A DNA stretch of 64,000 nt from Cohnella thailandensis. Lineage in GTDB: Bacteria > Bacillota > Bacilli > Paenibacillales > Paenibacillaceae. The notes beneath the pieces were generated by a model. It ran no database searches, had not been told where the DNA came from, and worked only from the letters and a program-made list of their open reading frames with translations. The stretch spans positions 248,001-312,000 of the forward strand of contig NZ_JACJVQ010000017.1 in the NCBI RefSeq assembly GCF_014212135.1. The letters run 5' to 3'. The position numbers and the translations under genes were made by a program. This document shows positions 34,421 through 41,757 of this stretch, one piece after another (position 1 is the first letter of the stretch; every line of letters begins with the position of its first letter).

Positions 34421-34457
34421 AACCTATCCTTTCACCGGGATAGGTTTTATTTTTTTG
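34421..34457 (+). terminator. Rho-independent terminator after ftsZ
   Basis: A nine-pair stem AACCTATCC/GGATAGGTT (34421-34429, 34438-34446) with a T-rich tail. The next 138 bases (34458-34595) are pyrimidine-rich and hold nothing I recognise. Confidence 0.93.
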
Positions 34458-34595
34458 CACATTCCAGTTACCGAGCTCATCAAATCGCACCATTGTCGTA
34501 ACAGTTCCTCTGCATACCAGTACCCTTGTAATACCATTTCCCTCGCTACTCCAGCTCCCTGCAGGCCTCTTACAACCATGTCCCCCTCGTCATCA

Positions 34596-34624
34596 CTTAT
34601 GCCTCCTCTCCCATTCGCTCAGGA
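34596..34624 (-). repeat. Inverted copy of the 80-base purine-rich repeat
   Basis: On the minus strand these bases read like the start of the repeats at 35836-36096: the 20 bases at 34605-34624 match the complement of TTCTGAGCGAAGGGGAGAGG with two differences, and similarity continues to 34596. It therefore lies inverted on the far side of the transposase-like gene. Confidence 0.65.
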
Positions 34625-34712
34625 AGAATACATCTCTGTGCTAGAGTGCGTTTTCGAACAATGGACTCCTCGAATAATGGACGCTACGTACAATTGGCTC
34701 TTGTTTTGTCTA

Positions 34713-34860
34713 GCTAGGAGCTTATTCGACGAATGGACTTAGGTATTGTTAAGCGATGAGTTTGTTCGACGAGTGGGCTTTTGTTTTTTCCGGCTAGGAG
34801 CTTATTCGACGAATGGACTCATTTTTGATTAGCTTTGAGCTTATTCAAAGCGGCTCGCGA
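34713..34860 (+). repeat. Degenerate 40-base tandem repeat, about four units
   Basis: Units begin at 34713, 34753, 34793 and 34832 (spacing 40, 40, 39) around a core resembling GAGCTTATTCGACGAATGG; units 1 and 3 are nearly the same and contain the palindrome ATTCGACGAAT. A decayed unit may precede at about 34673. No open frame runs through it. It lies just downstream of the minus-strand transposase-like gene. Confidence 0.75.
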
Positions 34861-34876
34861 TCAGTCATCTGCCTTA

Positions 34877-35734
34877 TTATGCAGCCTGGAGGTTACGGGA
34901 GTATGCGATACAAGTTTGAGAGAGGCGTTGCATGGCATCGGATGTGCCTGCGGCGGCGTTCCACCTGAAGGTGATTTCCGCCAAATACTTGGAAAGCGAT
35001 CGCGATCGAATACCATGATAAGTATCGTGGAGCTGTTTGAAGCATGATTTTACGAGAGAGCTCAAGGTTTTGCAGTGGCGCTTGGTGAGAAGAAGACTGC
35101 GATAAACGGTTGGGTTGGGTCGGGACAAGGACTCGGACTCAAAGAAACGGTCCTTGACCGAATCGATTCCCATAGGCGTGATAATGCTTCCATGCATATG
35201 ATCTCGAGGAATGGCCATCATCGCAAGACGAATGGGGTTTCCCGCCTCATCGATAGAAGCGCCTACAGCGATAGGGTGGAGATTCTCGGGCAAGCTGAAG
35301 ATCGTCTTGTAGAAGCTTCCAAAGATCGCTAGCCCTGCTTGAGCCTCTCCCGATAGCTTGTCCGGAGTTGCGAGGCTAAGGCTCTGTCGAATTTTATCCA
35401 GCATGGAATAGGCCGTTTTGTAGGTTATGTGCAGCAGCTTGCTTAACTGGACGGCATTGACCCGGGCTTGGGGGTCGCTAAGAAGCTTTAAGGTAAACAG
35501 CCACTTGGATAAGGGAGTGCGAGTTCCTTCCATAGCGGTGCCTGAAGTAACGGAGGCTTGGTAGCGACAGCGGGTGCATTCATATAGAGGCAGTCTTCTG
35601 GAGTTGATGACGTAGCATTCATGGTGACCGCATGACGGGCAACGATACCCTTCGGGCCAACGGCACTGATAGAAGTAGTTAAGGCAAGCCTCTTCTCCGC
35701 CGAATTCAAGCAAGAATACATCGTAAGCATCCAT
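34877..35734 (-). CDS. Degenerate IS1595/ISXO2-like transposase-derived protein with zinc ribbon
   Basis: A 285-residue protein. Residues 20-62 form the zinc ribbon typical of IS1595-family transposases (CPSC ... CTRC). The C-terminal part (YHGIRSRSLSKYLAEITFRWN) matches the end of the ISXO2-like transposase domain, which usually reads like 'Hkgvs..hL..Yl.Ef.fR.N'. The usual first catalytic stretch ('veiDEt') and the final 'N.iE' segment are not recognisable: GLAIFGSFYK and KTLSSLVKSCFKQL stand where they would be. The frame is nevertheless intact with a good ribosome site (GGGGTGATT, six bases before ATG 35734). This points to a catalytically dead, possibly retained, transposase relative instead of an active insertion sequence. 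No terminal inverted repeats or target duplication were found; repeats flank it on both sides. Base composition is lower in GC than its neighbours. Confidence 0.65.
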   Translation of the reverse strand: MDAYDVFLLEFGGEEACLNYFYQCRWPEGYRCPSCGHHECYVINSRRLPLYECTRCRYQASVTSGTAMEGTRTPLSKWLFTLKLLSDPQARVNAVQLSKLLHITYKTAYSMLDKIRQSLSLATPDKLSGEAQAGLAIFGSFYKTIFSLPENLHPIAVGASIDEAGNPIRLAMMAIPRDHMHGSIITPMGIDSVKDRFFESESLSRPNPTVYRSLLLTKRHCKTLSSLVKSCFKQLHDTYHGIRSRSLSKYLAEITFRWNAAAGTSDAMQRLSQTCIAYSRNLQAA

Positions 35735-35835
35735 TATCTTAATCACCCCAAAAGGGAACATTTGTTCTTATTTCATAATAACATTTTCGATTCAAAAATA
35801 CAATCTTTTTCCAAAAAAAATGACGAGTTGGGAGC

Positions 35836-36096
35836 TCCTGAGCAGGCGGGAGAGGAGAAATAGGTTTATAGAAAAAGGAGGACTGAAATTAAGGGGGATG
35901 CCGGGAAAGAGGGATTCTGAGCGAAGGGGAGAGGCGAGATAAGCTAAGAGAAAGATGAGGTGTTGAATTAAGGGAAGTGGCGGGAATTGAGGTTTCTGAG
36001 CGAAGGGGAGAGGCGAAATAGGCTTAGAGAAAGAGGAGGAGTTGAATTAAGGCGAGGTGGTGGGGAATGAGGTTTCTGAGCGAAGGGGAGAGGCGA
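35836..36096 (+). repeat. Purine-rich tandem repeat, 79-80 base period, four units
   Basis: Units begin at 35836, 35915, 35994 and 36074 (spacing 79, 79, 80); the last is partial. The unit opens with TTCTGAGCGAAGGGGAGAGG and is almost free of pyrimidines for long stretches. Units 2 and 3 are the most alike. There are no unique spacers, so this is not a CRISPR array. The remaining bases to 36182 hold no gene. Confidence 0.85.
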
Positions 36097-36182
36097 AATA
36101 AGCAGAAAAAAGAGGATGTTTCATTGAGAGCAAGCAGAGAGAAGGCCCTAAGAGAATGGGATTAGCGTCATAGGAAGGGGCG

Positions 36183-36228
36183 GGCGTCGTTCTTTGTACT
36201 CCGACAAAAAAACAAAGGTCAGGACGCC
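36183..36228. other. Long two-part inverted repeat upstream of spoIIGA
   Basis: GGCGTC (36183-36188) pairs with GACGCC (36223-36228) and, inside it, CTTTGT (36192-36197) with ACAAAG. The loop contains TCCGACA (36200-36206), which on the minus strand reads TGTCGGA, one base from the Spo0A box TGTCGAA. It may be a regulatory site or a terminator-like structure closing the repeat region. Confidence 0.45.
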
Positions 36229-36237
36229 AGGAATAGA

Positions 36238-36266
36238 CAGACACCGAATAACAAACGGATTATACT
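36238..36266 (+). promoter_or_regulatory. Possible promoter of spoIIGA-sigE
   Basis: CAGACA (36238-36243) and TATACT (36261-36266) lie 17 bases apart, 63 bases ahead of the spoIIGA start. In B. subtilis this promoter uses sigma-A with Spo0A; the -35 match here is poor, as expected for an activated promoter. Confidence 0.38.
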
Positions 36267-36329
36267 GGGTTCATCCATCCCGGCCTTGACCGTTGGCGGT
36301 TCCGGGGCGATAAAGGATGGCGATCCCAT

Positions 36330-37289
36330 GTGACTGTATACGTAGATTTGGTTTTCCTTACGAATCTAGCCGTGGACGGGACGGTTCTTCTATTGACGGC
36401 GAAAGTGAGAAAGCTTCGGCCGAAACGCCGGAGAGTGGCTCTGTCATCGGGGCTCGGAGCGGCTTACGCGGCTCTGATGTTCCTTGTGAGCGTGCCCTAC
36501 TTGTATTCGTTCGCCGGCAAACTGCTCGTATCCCTTCTCATGCTCCTGTGCGCTTTCGGGTATGGTGGCCTTCTGCGATTCGTGAGAATTTTCGTCGCCT
36601 TCTATGTCGTGAACTTCGCGACGCTCGGCGGCGTTATCGGTACATCTTTTTTGTTGACCCAATCGGGGAGTCCGTGGGAGGCCATCACCATTACGGAGGA
36701 AGGCGGACTGCTGCTAAGCTGGCAGCTCCAGCTCGGATTGTTCGCTGCGGCTTTCGCTTTGTCGGTATGGATGTTCCGCGGCGCATCGGCAACGACCGAG
36801 CATCAGCAGCGGCTTGAGGCCTTGCTGGTAGACGTTGCCGTAACCGTGGATGGAGAGAATTGGAGTTGCCGCGGCTTGGTGGATACCGGCAATAGGCTCT
36901 ATGACCCCTTGACGAGAATACCCGTCATGATGATGGAGGCTTCCATCTGGAAGGATAAGCTTCCTTCCGGATGGGCGAATCGCCTGCAAAACGAGCCGGC
37001 GGACCGTTTATTGTCGGAATTGGACAGCTTGGGCGAAGACGGCTTTGCCTGGGGGGAGCGGCTACGGCTAATTCCCTATCGCAGCTTGAACGGGGTTACT
37101 CGCCTGCTGTTGGCGATTAAACCGGATTCTGTCTCTATCGCTAACGGTTCAGAAGAACGAATCTATCGACGGGTATTGATCGGTATGGATGGAGGCTCTA
37201 TCTCGCCGGATGGAACCTATCGCGCTATCGTGCATCCTGACCTGGGAATGACGGACAGCTCTCCGTCGGTCCCGTCCCAACCCGCGTGA
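36330..37289 (+). CDS. spoIIGA: Sigma-E processing peptidase SpoIIGA
   Basis: A 319-residue protein with five N-terminal membrane helices (to about 155) and a cytoplasmic aspartic-protease domain. The catalytic Asp is D185 in LVDTGNRLYDPLT. It cuts pro-sigma-E in the mother cell when SpoIIR signals from the forespore. GTG 36330 was chosen: the ATG at 36328 would run straight into TGA, and AAAGGATGG (36312-36320) is nine bases upstream. sigE follows after 15 bases. Confidence 0.94.
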   Translation: MTVYVDLVFLTNLAVDGTVLLLTAKVRKLRPKRRRVALSSGLGAAYAALMFLVSVPYLYSFAGKLLVSLLMLLCAFGYGGLLRFVRIFVAFYVVNFATLGGVIGTSFLLTQSGSPWEAITITEEGGLLLSWQLQLGLFAAAFALSVWMFRGASATTEHQQRLEALLVDVAVTVDGENWSCRGLVDTGNRLYDPLTRIPVMMMEASIWKDKLPSGWANRLQNEPADRLLSELDSLGEDGFAWGERLRLIPYRSLNGVTRLLLAIKPDSVSIANGSEERIYRRVLIGMDGGSISPDGTYRAIVHPDLGMTDSSPSVPSQPA

Positions 37290-37304
37290 CAGGAGGCTGA
37301 CCAA

Positions 37305-38027
37305 ATGTTCGTGAAATTGAAGCTGATGTCCCAATTGACGTTCTATCGCCTGTTATTCCGGTTCGGATGGAAGAGCGAAGAGGTCTATTACATCGGAGGA
37401 AGCGAAGCGCTGCCTCCGCCGCTCACGAGAGAGGAAGAGGAATATTTGCTGGAGCGGCTCCCGTCGGGAGATTCCGCCATCCGGGCGATGCTGATCGAGC
37501 GCAACCTAAGGCTGGTCGTGTACATCGCCCGCAAGTTCGAGAACACCGGCATTCATATCGAGGATCTGGTTTCGATCGGAGCGATCGGGCTGATCAAGGC
37601 CGTAAACACGTTCGATCCGGAGAAAAAAATCAAGCTGGCCACCTACGCCTCCCGATGCATCGAGAACGAAATTCTTATGTATCTCCGCCGCAATAGCAAA
37701 ACCCGCACGGAGGTGTCGTTCGACGAGCCGCTCAACATCGATTGGGACGGCAACGAGCTGCTTCTCTCGGATGTTCTGGGAACGGAGAACGACACCATCT
37801 ACCGCAACATCGAGGAGCAAGTAGACCGCAAGCTGCTTCACAAAGCGCTGGATAAATTGAGCGAGCGCGAACGAACGATCATGGAGCTAAGGTTCGGGCT
37901 CGCGGACGGCGAAGAGAAAACCCAGAAGGACGTTGCCGACCTGCTCGGAATTTCGCAATCCTATATCTCCAGGCTGGAGAAACGAATCATCAAACGCCTT
38001 CGCAAGGAATTCAACAAAATGGTGTGA
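37305..38027 (+). CDS. sigE: RNA polymerase sigma-E factor (pro-form)
   Basis: A 240-residue mother-cell sigma factor. The first 27-30 residues are the hydrophobic/basic pro-sequence (LTFYRLLFRFGW), removed by SpoIIGA after about the YYIGGSEALPPP junction. Region 2 contains NLRLVVYIARKFENTG and the DLVSIGAIGLIKAV core, region 4 the helix-turn-helix TQKDVADLLGISQSYISRLEKR. ATG 37305 follows AGGAGG by eight bases. Confidence 0.98.
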   Translation: MFVKLKLMSQLTFYRLLFRFGWKSEEVYYIGGSEALPPPLTREEEEYLLERLPSGDSAIRAMLIERNLRLVVYIARKFENTGIHIEDLVSIGAIGLIKAVNTFDPEKKIKLATYASRCIENEILMYLRRNSKTRTEVSFDEPLNIDWDGNELLLSDVLGTENDTIYRNIEEQVDRKLLHKALDKLSERERTIMELRFGLADGEEKTQKDVADLLGISQSYISRLEKRIIKRLRKEFNKMV

Positions 38028-38029
38028 CC

Positions 38030-38058
38030 GAATAAAAACGCCTGCCGCGGAGATACTT
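38030..38058 (+). promoter_or_regulatory. SigF-like promoter of sigG
   Basis: GAATA (38030-38034) and GGAGATACTT (38049-38058, matches GGNNANANTW) are 14 bases apart in the 63-base gap between sigE and sigG. SigF transcription of sigG (spoIIIG) in the forespore is known from B. subtilis. Confidence 0.6.
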
Positions 38059-38090
38059 TACAGTAACGCTGCTCCCCGGGAGGAATCGCC

Positions 38091-38873
38091 TTGACCCGCA
38101 ACAAAGTGGAGATTTGTGGAGTGGACACCTCCAAGCTGCCTGTACTTACAAACGCCGAAATGAGGGAGTTGTTTCTCGCTCTGCAGACCCGTGGAGAACT
38201 GGAAGCCCGGGAGAAATTGGTCAACGGCAATTTGAGACTCGTGCTAAGCGTCATCCAACGATTCAACAATCGCGGAGAATTCGTCGACGATCTGTTCCAA
38301 GTCGGCTGCATCGGCCTGATGAAAGCCATCGACAACTTCGATCTAAGCCAAAACGTTCGGTTCTCGACGTATGCGGTGCCGATGATCATCGGGGAAATTC
38401 GTCGCTACTTGCGCGACAACAATCCGATTCGAGTGTCTCGAAGCTTGAGGGACATCGCCTACAAAGCGTTGCAAGTCCGAGACCAGCTGACCAATCAGCA
38501 TTCGCGGGAGCCGACCATTCTCGAGATCTCCGAAGTTCTGAACGTTCCCAAAGAGGACATCGTGTTCGCCTTGGACGCGATCCAGGATCCGGTCTCGCTG
38601 TTCGAGCCGATCTATCATGACGGCGGCGATCCGATCTTCGTCATGGATCAAATCAGCGACGAACGAAACAAGGATATTCAATGGATCGAAGAGATCGCTC
38701 TGCGCGAAGCGATGAGAAAGCTCAACGAACGGGAAAAAATGATCCTGTCGATGAGATTCTTCGAGGGCAAGACGCAGATGGAGGTCGCGGACGAAATCGG
38801 CATCTCGCAGGCGCAGGTATCCCGATTAGAGAAATCGGCGATCCAACAGATGCAAAAGCACGTCAAAACGTAA
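38091..38873 (+). CDS. sigG: RNA polymerase sigma-G factor
   Basis: A 260-residue late forespore sigma factor, close to B. subtilis SigG throughout: the N-terminal NKVEICGVDTSKLPVL (site of SpoIIAB/CsfB contact), region 2 QVGCIGLMKAIDNFDL, FSTYAVPMIIGEIRRYLRDN and region 4 TQMEVADEIGISQAQVSRLEK. TTG 38091 is six bases after CCGGGAGGA; no ATG precedes the conserved N-terminus. A terminator follows. Confidence 0.98.
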   Translation: MTRNKVEICGVDTSKLPVLTNAEMRELFLALQTRGELEAREKLVNGNLRLVLSVIQRFNNRGEFVDDLFQVGCIGLMKAIDNFDLSQNVRFSTYAVPMIIGEIRRYLRDNNPIRVSRSLRDIAYKALQVRDQLTNQHSREPTILEISEVLNVPKEDIVFALDAIQDPVSLFEPIYHDGGDPIFVMDQISDERNKDIQWIEEIALREAMRKLNEREKMILSMRFFEGKTQMEVADEIGISQAQVSRLEKSAIQQMQKHVKT

Positions 38874-38888
38874 CCGAGCGAATACGGG

Positions 38889-38934
38889 CGAGGCTAAAGC
38901 GGCGCGAAGAGCTGCTTAGCCTCGTTTCTTATTT
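38889..38934 (+). terminator. Rho-independent terminator after sigG
   Basis: CGAGGCTAA (38889-38897) pairs with TTAGCCTCG (38916-38924), followed by TTTCTTATTT. Confidence 0.88.
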
Positions 38935-38938
38935 AACC

Positions 38939-38967
38939 GTACATTTTCGGGACTAGGCACATATAAT
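38939..38967 (+). promoter_or_regulatory. SigE-like promoter of ylmC
   Basis: GTACATT (38939-38945, one mismatch to GNATAWT) and CATATAAT (38960-38967, matches CATAHANT) are 14 bases apart, 57 bases before ylmC. The embedded TATAAT has no sigma-A -35 partner at the right distance. Confidence 0.5.
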
Positions 38968-39024
38968 GAAATATGCGGACGTTAGTCCAAAGACGGGGCC
39001 GGCTGGGGAAGGCGGGGGACGCTC

Positions 39025-39300
39025 ATGAAAATATCCGATTTCCAGACGAAGGACGTCATTAATATCGTGGACGGCAAAAAGCTGGGCCAAGTGAGCGATC
39101 TAGAGCTTGATCTGCGCCAGGGAAGAATCGATTCGATCGTCGTTCCGACGGTCAGCCGCTTCTTCGGGATGTTCGGCGGCGGGAACGACGTCGTGATTCC
39201 CTGGCGCAACATCGTGAAGATCGGAGCGGACGTCGTGCTCGTTCGGCTGGACGACGCGAAGGCGTACAAGGCGGAGGAGGTGGAAGGAATCGGACGGTAG
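39025..39300 (+). CDS. ylmC: YlmC/YmxH family PRC-barrel sporulation protein
   Basis: A 91-residue protein that is a single PRC-barrel (FQTKDVINIVDGKKLGQVSDLELD), a small beta-barrel seen in RimM and photosynthetic reaction centres. YlmC and YmxH are conserved in spore formers and have no defined activity. ATG 39025 follows GGCGGGGGACGC. It is the first gene of the ylm block and has a SigE-like promoter. Confidence 0.88.
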   Translation: MKISDFQTKDVINIVDGKKLGQVSDLELDLRQGRIDSIVVPTVSRFFGMFGGGNDVVIPWRNIVKIGADVVLVRLDDAKAYKAEEVEGIGR

Positions 39301-39368
39301 CGTTCGATTCCTTTCTTTTCGCATCGGCGTACGCTATGATACACTTGGTGTCTGGGAGGTGGAACTGT

Positions 39369-40238
39369 ATGGAATCGTTCAAGAATGCGGAACCGTTCGT
39401 GCTGACGGGGAATGCGCAAGCTTCCGCAGGTCTGCTTCGTCTTGAGACTTGGGAGAAGTTCGAAGGATTGACGGCCGGATTCTCGACCCGGAATGGCGGA
39501 GTCAGCGCTCCTCCCCGCCATACGTTGAATACGGCGCTGCATGTAGGGGACGCTCCGGCGGATGTCGTAGCCAACCGCAGGAGAGTAGCCGAGGAGCTGG
39601 GCTGGGACTTTGAGGCGTGGACCTGCGCCGAGCAAGTCCATGGCAGCCGCGTTCATGCCGTTACGTCCGCCGATGCCGGCCGAGGGAGGCTGGATCGGGA
39701 ATCGGCGATACCCGATGCGGATGCGCTTATTGCGAACGAGCCGGGCATCCTGCTCGTGATGTATTTTGCGGACTGCGTTCCGCTTTATTTCTTCGATCCG
39801 GACACGAACGCGATCGGGCTTGCCCATGCGGGTTGGAAAGGGACCGTCGCCAATGTCGCGGCCGCCACGGTCGACGAAATGCGAAAGCGCTACGGGACAA
39901 AGCCGGAGAGGCTTCTGGGCGCCGTCGGGCCTTCCATCGGGGCCTGCTGCTACGAGGTGGACGAGGCCGTGCTGAAGCATGTCGGACCGCTTGCGGCAGA
40001 GCTCGACGCGCATCTCCAAGAGGATGCTCAACCTTTGGTTACGAATGCCAAAGAAGGGCGAGCGCAGCTAAACTTGAAAGAATTTAACCGACACCTTATG
40101 ATAAAAGCAGGAATTTTGCCGAGTCGCATCGAAATGACAACATGGTGCACAGGCTGCCGCACCGATCTTTTCTTCTCGCATCGCCAGGAGAACGGGGCGA
40201 CCGGCCGCATGATGAGCTGGCTCGGGATGAAGAGGTGA
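39369..40238 (+). CDS. pgeF: Purine nucleoside phosphorylase/peptidoglycan editing factor PgeF (YlmD)
   Basis: A 289-residue laccase-domain (DUF152) protein. The metal-site His/Cys residues are in EQVHGSRVH, FADCVPLYF and AHAGWKGT, and the family ends with GCRTDLFFSHR. Homologues act as adenosine/inosine phosphorylases and, in E. coli, remove L-Ser wrongly built into the peptidoglycan stem. ATG 39369 is six bases after GGGAGGTGG. Next gene starts after eight bases. Confidence 0.93.
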   Translation: MESFKNAEPFVLTGNAQASAGLLRLETWEKFEGLTAGFSTRNGGVSAPPRHTLNTALHVGDAPADVVANRRRVAEELGWDFEAWTCAEQVHGSRVHAVTSADAGRGRLDRESAIPDADALIANEPGILLVMYFADCVPLYFFDPDTNAIGLAHAGWKGTVANVAAATVDEMRKRYGTKPERLLGAVGPSIGACCYEVDEAVLKHVGPLAAELDAHLQEDAQPLVTNAKEGRAQLNLKEFNRHLMIKAGILPSRIEMTTWCTGCRTDLFFSHRQENGATGRMMSWLGMKR

Positions 40239-40246
40239 AGGGCATT

Positions 40247-40939
40247 ATGGCATTGGCAGACCGCATGGCGGAAGTGGAACGCCGTATCGCGAACGCTTGC
40301 GAGAGAAGCGGAAGGGCAAGGGAAGACGTCAACGTCGTTGCCGTCACGAAGTATGTATCCGCCGCAGCCGCCCAGAATGCCGTCGACCACGGAATCGCCC
40401 ATCTCGGGGAGAATCGCTGGCCGGCATCGGAGGAGAAGTGGAACCTTCTGCAAGGACAAGCGGTCTTCCACTTTATCGGGTCGCTTCAAACGAAGAAAGT
40501 CAAGGATGTCGTCGGACGTTTCGATTACATACATTCGTTGGATCGCCTGTCGCTCGCCGAGGAGATCCACAAGAGAGCGTCCGCGCTCGGCATCGTCGTC
40601 CCCTGCTTCGTTCAGGTGAACGTATCCGGAGAGGAATCCAAGCATGGCCTTCGCCCGGAGGAGGTGCCCGCGTTCGCGGAAGCGATTCGCGAGCTGCGCC
40701 GCGTTCGTCCGATCGGGCTTATGACGATGGCGCCGCTGGAGCTGGAGGCCGAGCAGACGAGGCCGGTATTCCGCGCGCTTCGATTGCTGAGGGACGAGCT
40801 TAACGAACGCAAGGCGTTCGCGGAGCCGCTTGCCGAGCTGTCGATGGGAATGTCCGGGGACTTCGAGGTTGCCATTGAAGAGGGAGCAACTTGGGTTCGT
40901 CTGGGAACCGTATTGGTAGGCAAAGAAGAGGAAGCCTGA
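40247..40939 (+). CDS. ylmE: PLP homeostasis protein YlmE/YggS
   Basis: A 230-residue alanine-racemase-fold protein that binds pyridoxal phosphate and balances vitamin B6 pools. The PLP Lys is K35 (VAVTKYV), followed by HLGENRW, FHFIGSLQTKK, QVNVSGEESKHGL and the C-terminal SMGMSGDFEVAIEEGATWVRLGT. ATG 40247 is eight bases after GAGGTGA, which overlaps the pgeF stop. Confidence 0.95.
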   Translation: MALADRMAEVERRIANACERSGRAREDVNVVAVTKYVSAAAAQNAVDHGIAHLGENRWPASEEKWNLLQGQAVFHFIGSLQTKKVKDVVGRFDYIHSLDRLSLAEEIHKRASALGIVVPCFVQVNVSGEESKHGLRPEEVPAFAEAIRELRRVRPIGLMTMAPLELEAEQTRPVFRALRLLRDELNERKAFAEPLAELSMGMSGDFEVAIEEGATWVRLGTVLVGKEEEA

Positions 40940-40992
40940 TTCTAGATCGCCTAGGAGTCGATCCGGATCGGCCATCAAAGGAGGTACCGATT

Positions 40993-41445
40993 ATGAGCGT
41001 AATGAACAAATTTCTGAACTACCTGGGACTTCAGGAAGAGGAAGCTCCGGCCGATCGCGACGAGAAATACGGTGTCGAGGACGAGCAAGAAGTTGAAACC
41101 ACTCCGTTCGAAACCCGTAAACATTCGAGTAAGAACAATGTTGTCAGTATTCATTCCCAGAAGAACGCTCGCGTCGTGCTGACCGAACCGCGCACCTATG
41201 ACGAGGCGCAGGAAATCGCCGATAATTTGAAGTCCCGAAAATCCGTCGTCGTGAATCTGCAGCGCGTCCGCAGAGAGCAGGCGGTTCGCATCGTCGATTT
41301 CTTAAGCGGTACTGTCTATGCTCTAGGTGGGCATATTTCCAAGCTGGGCCCGAATATCTTCCTTTGCACGCCGGATTCGGTGGAGATCACGGGCACCATT
41401 TCGGAGATGTTGGGAGAGGAAGCCGACTATTCCAAAATGAGGTGA
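40993..41445 (+). CDS. sepF: Cell division protein SepF
   Basis: A 150-residue protein: N-terminal amphipathic membrane-binding helix (MNKFLNYLGL), an acidic linker (about 15-50) and the SepF core (about 60-145, including RTYDEAQEIADNLKSRK and SGTVYALGGHISKLG). It polymerises into rings and bundles FtsZ filaments, partly replacing FtsA. ATG 40993 follows AAAGGAGGTA. Confidence 0.96.
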   Translation: MSVMNKFLNYLGLQEEEAPADRDEKYGVEDEQEVETTPFETRKHSSKNNVVSIHSQKNARVVLTEPRTYDEAQEIADNLKSRKSVVVNLQRVRREQAVRIVDFLSGTVYALGGHISKLGPNIFLCTPDSVEITGTISEMLGEEADYSKMR

Positions 41446-41452
41446 CCTCGAA

Positions 41453-41719
41453 TTGAACGAAGTGTTTAACATCATCGACCTTCTTTACCAAATTTACTTC
41501 TACATGATTTTGATTTACGTGCTCATGTCTTGGGTGCCGGCCGTGAAGGACAGCTTCGTCGGCGAATTGCTGGGCAAGATCGTCGAGCCTTATCTCTCGA
41601 TCTTCCGTCGGTTTATTCCGCCGATCGGAGGCATTCTGGACATCTCGCCGATCATCGCCCTGATTGCTTTGCAATTCCTGGTCAGCGGGCTTAAAACCGT
41701 GCTCGACGTGTTTATTTAA
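41453..41719 (+). CDS. ylmG: YlmG/YggT family membrane protein
   Basis: An 88-residue protein with two membrane helices (about 5-28 and 58-85) and the family loop VEPYLSIFRRFIPPIGGILDISPI. Homologues in bacteria and chloroplasts affect division and nucleoid partition; the mechanism is unknown. TTG 41453 is seven bases after GAGGTGA, which contains the sepF stop. Confidence 0.93.
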   Translation: MNEVFNIIDLLYQIYFYMILIYVLMSWVPAVKDSFVGELLGKIVEPYLSIFRRFIPPIGGILDISPIIALIALQFLVSGLKTVLDVFI

Positions 41720-41757
41720 CCGCGTCTCGCGCACGAAACGAAAGGGAACGATTAAGC

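Noticed and set aside
35836..36096. CRISPR array
   Set aside because: The repeats are contiguous 79-80-base units without unique spacers, and no cas genes are present.
34596..36228. Complete active insertion sequence
   Set aside because: No matching terminal inverted repeats or target duplication could be found and the transposase lacks a visible catalytic triad.
36286..36314. Promoter TTGACC-17-GATAAA before spoIIGA
   Set aside because: Transcription would begin downstream of the ribosome site of spoIIGA (36312-36320), so it could not serve that gene.
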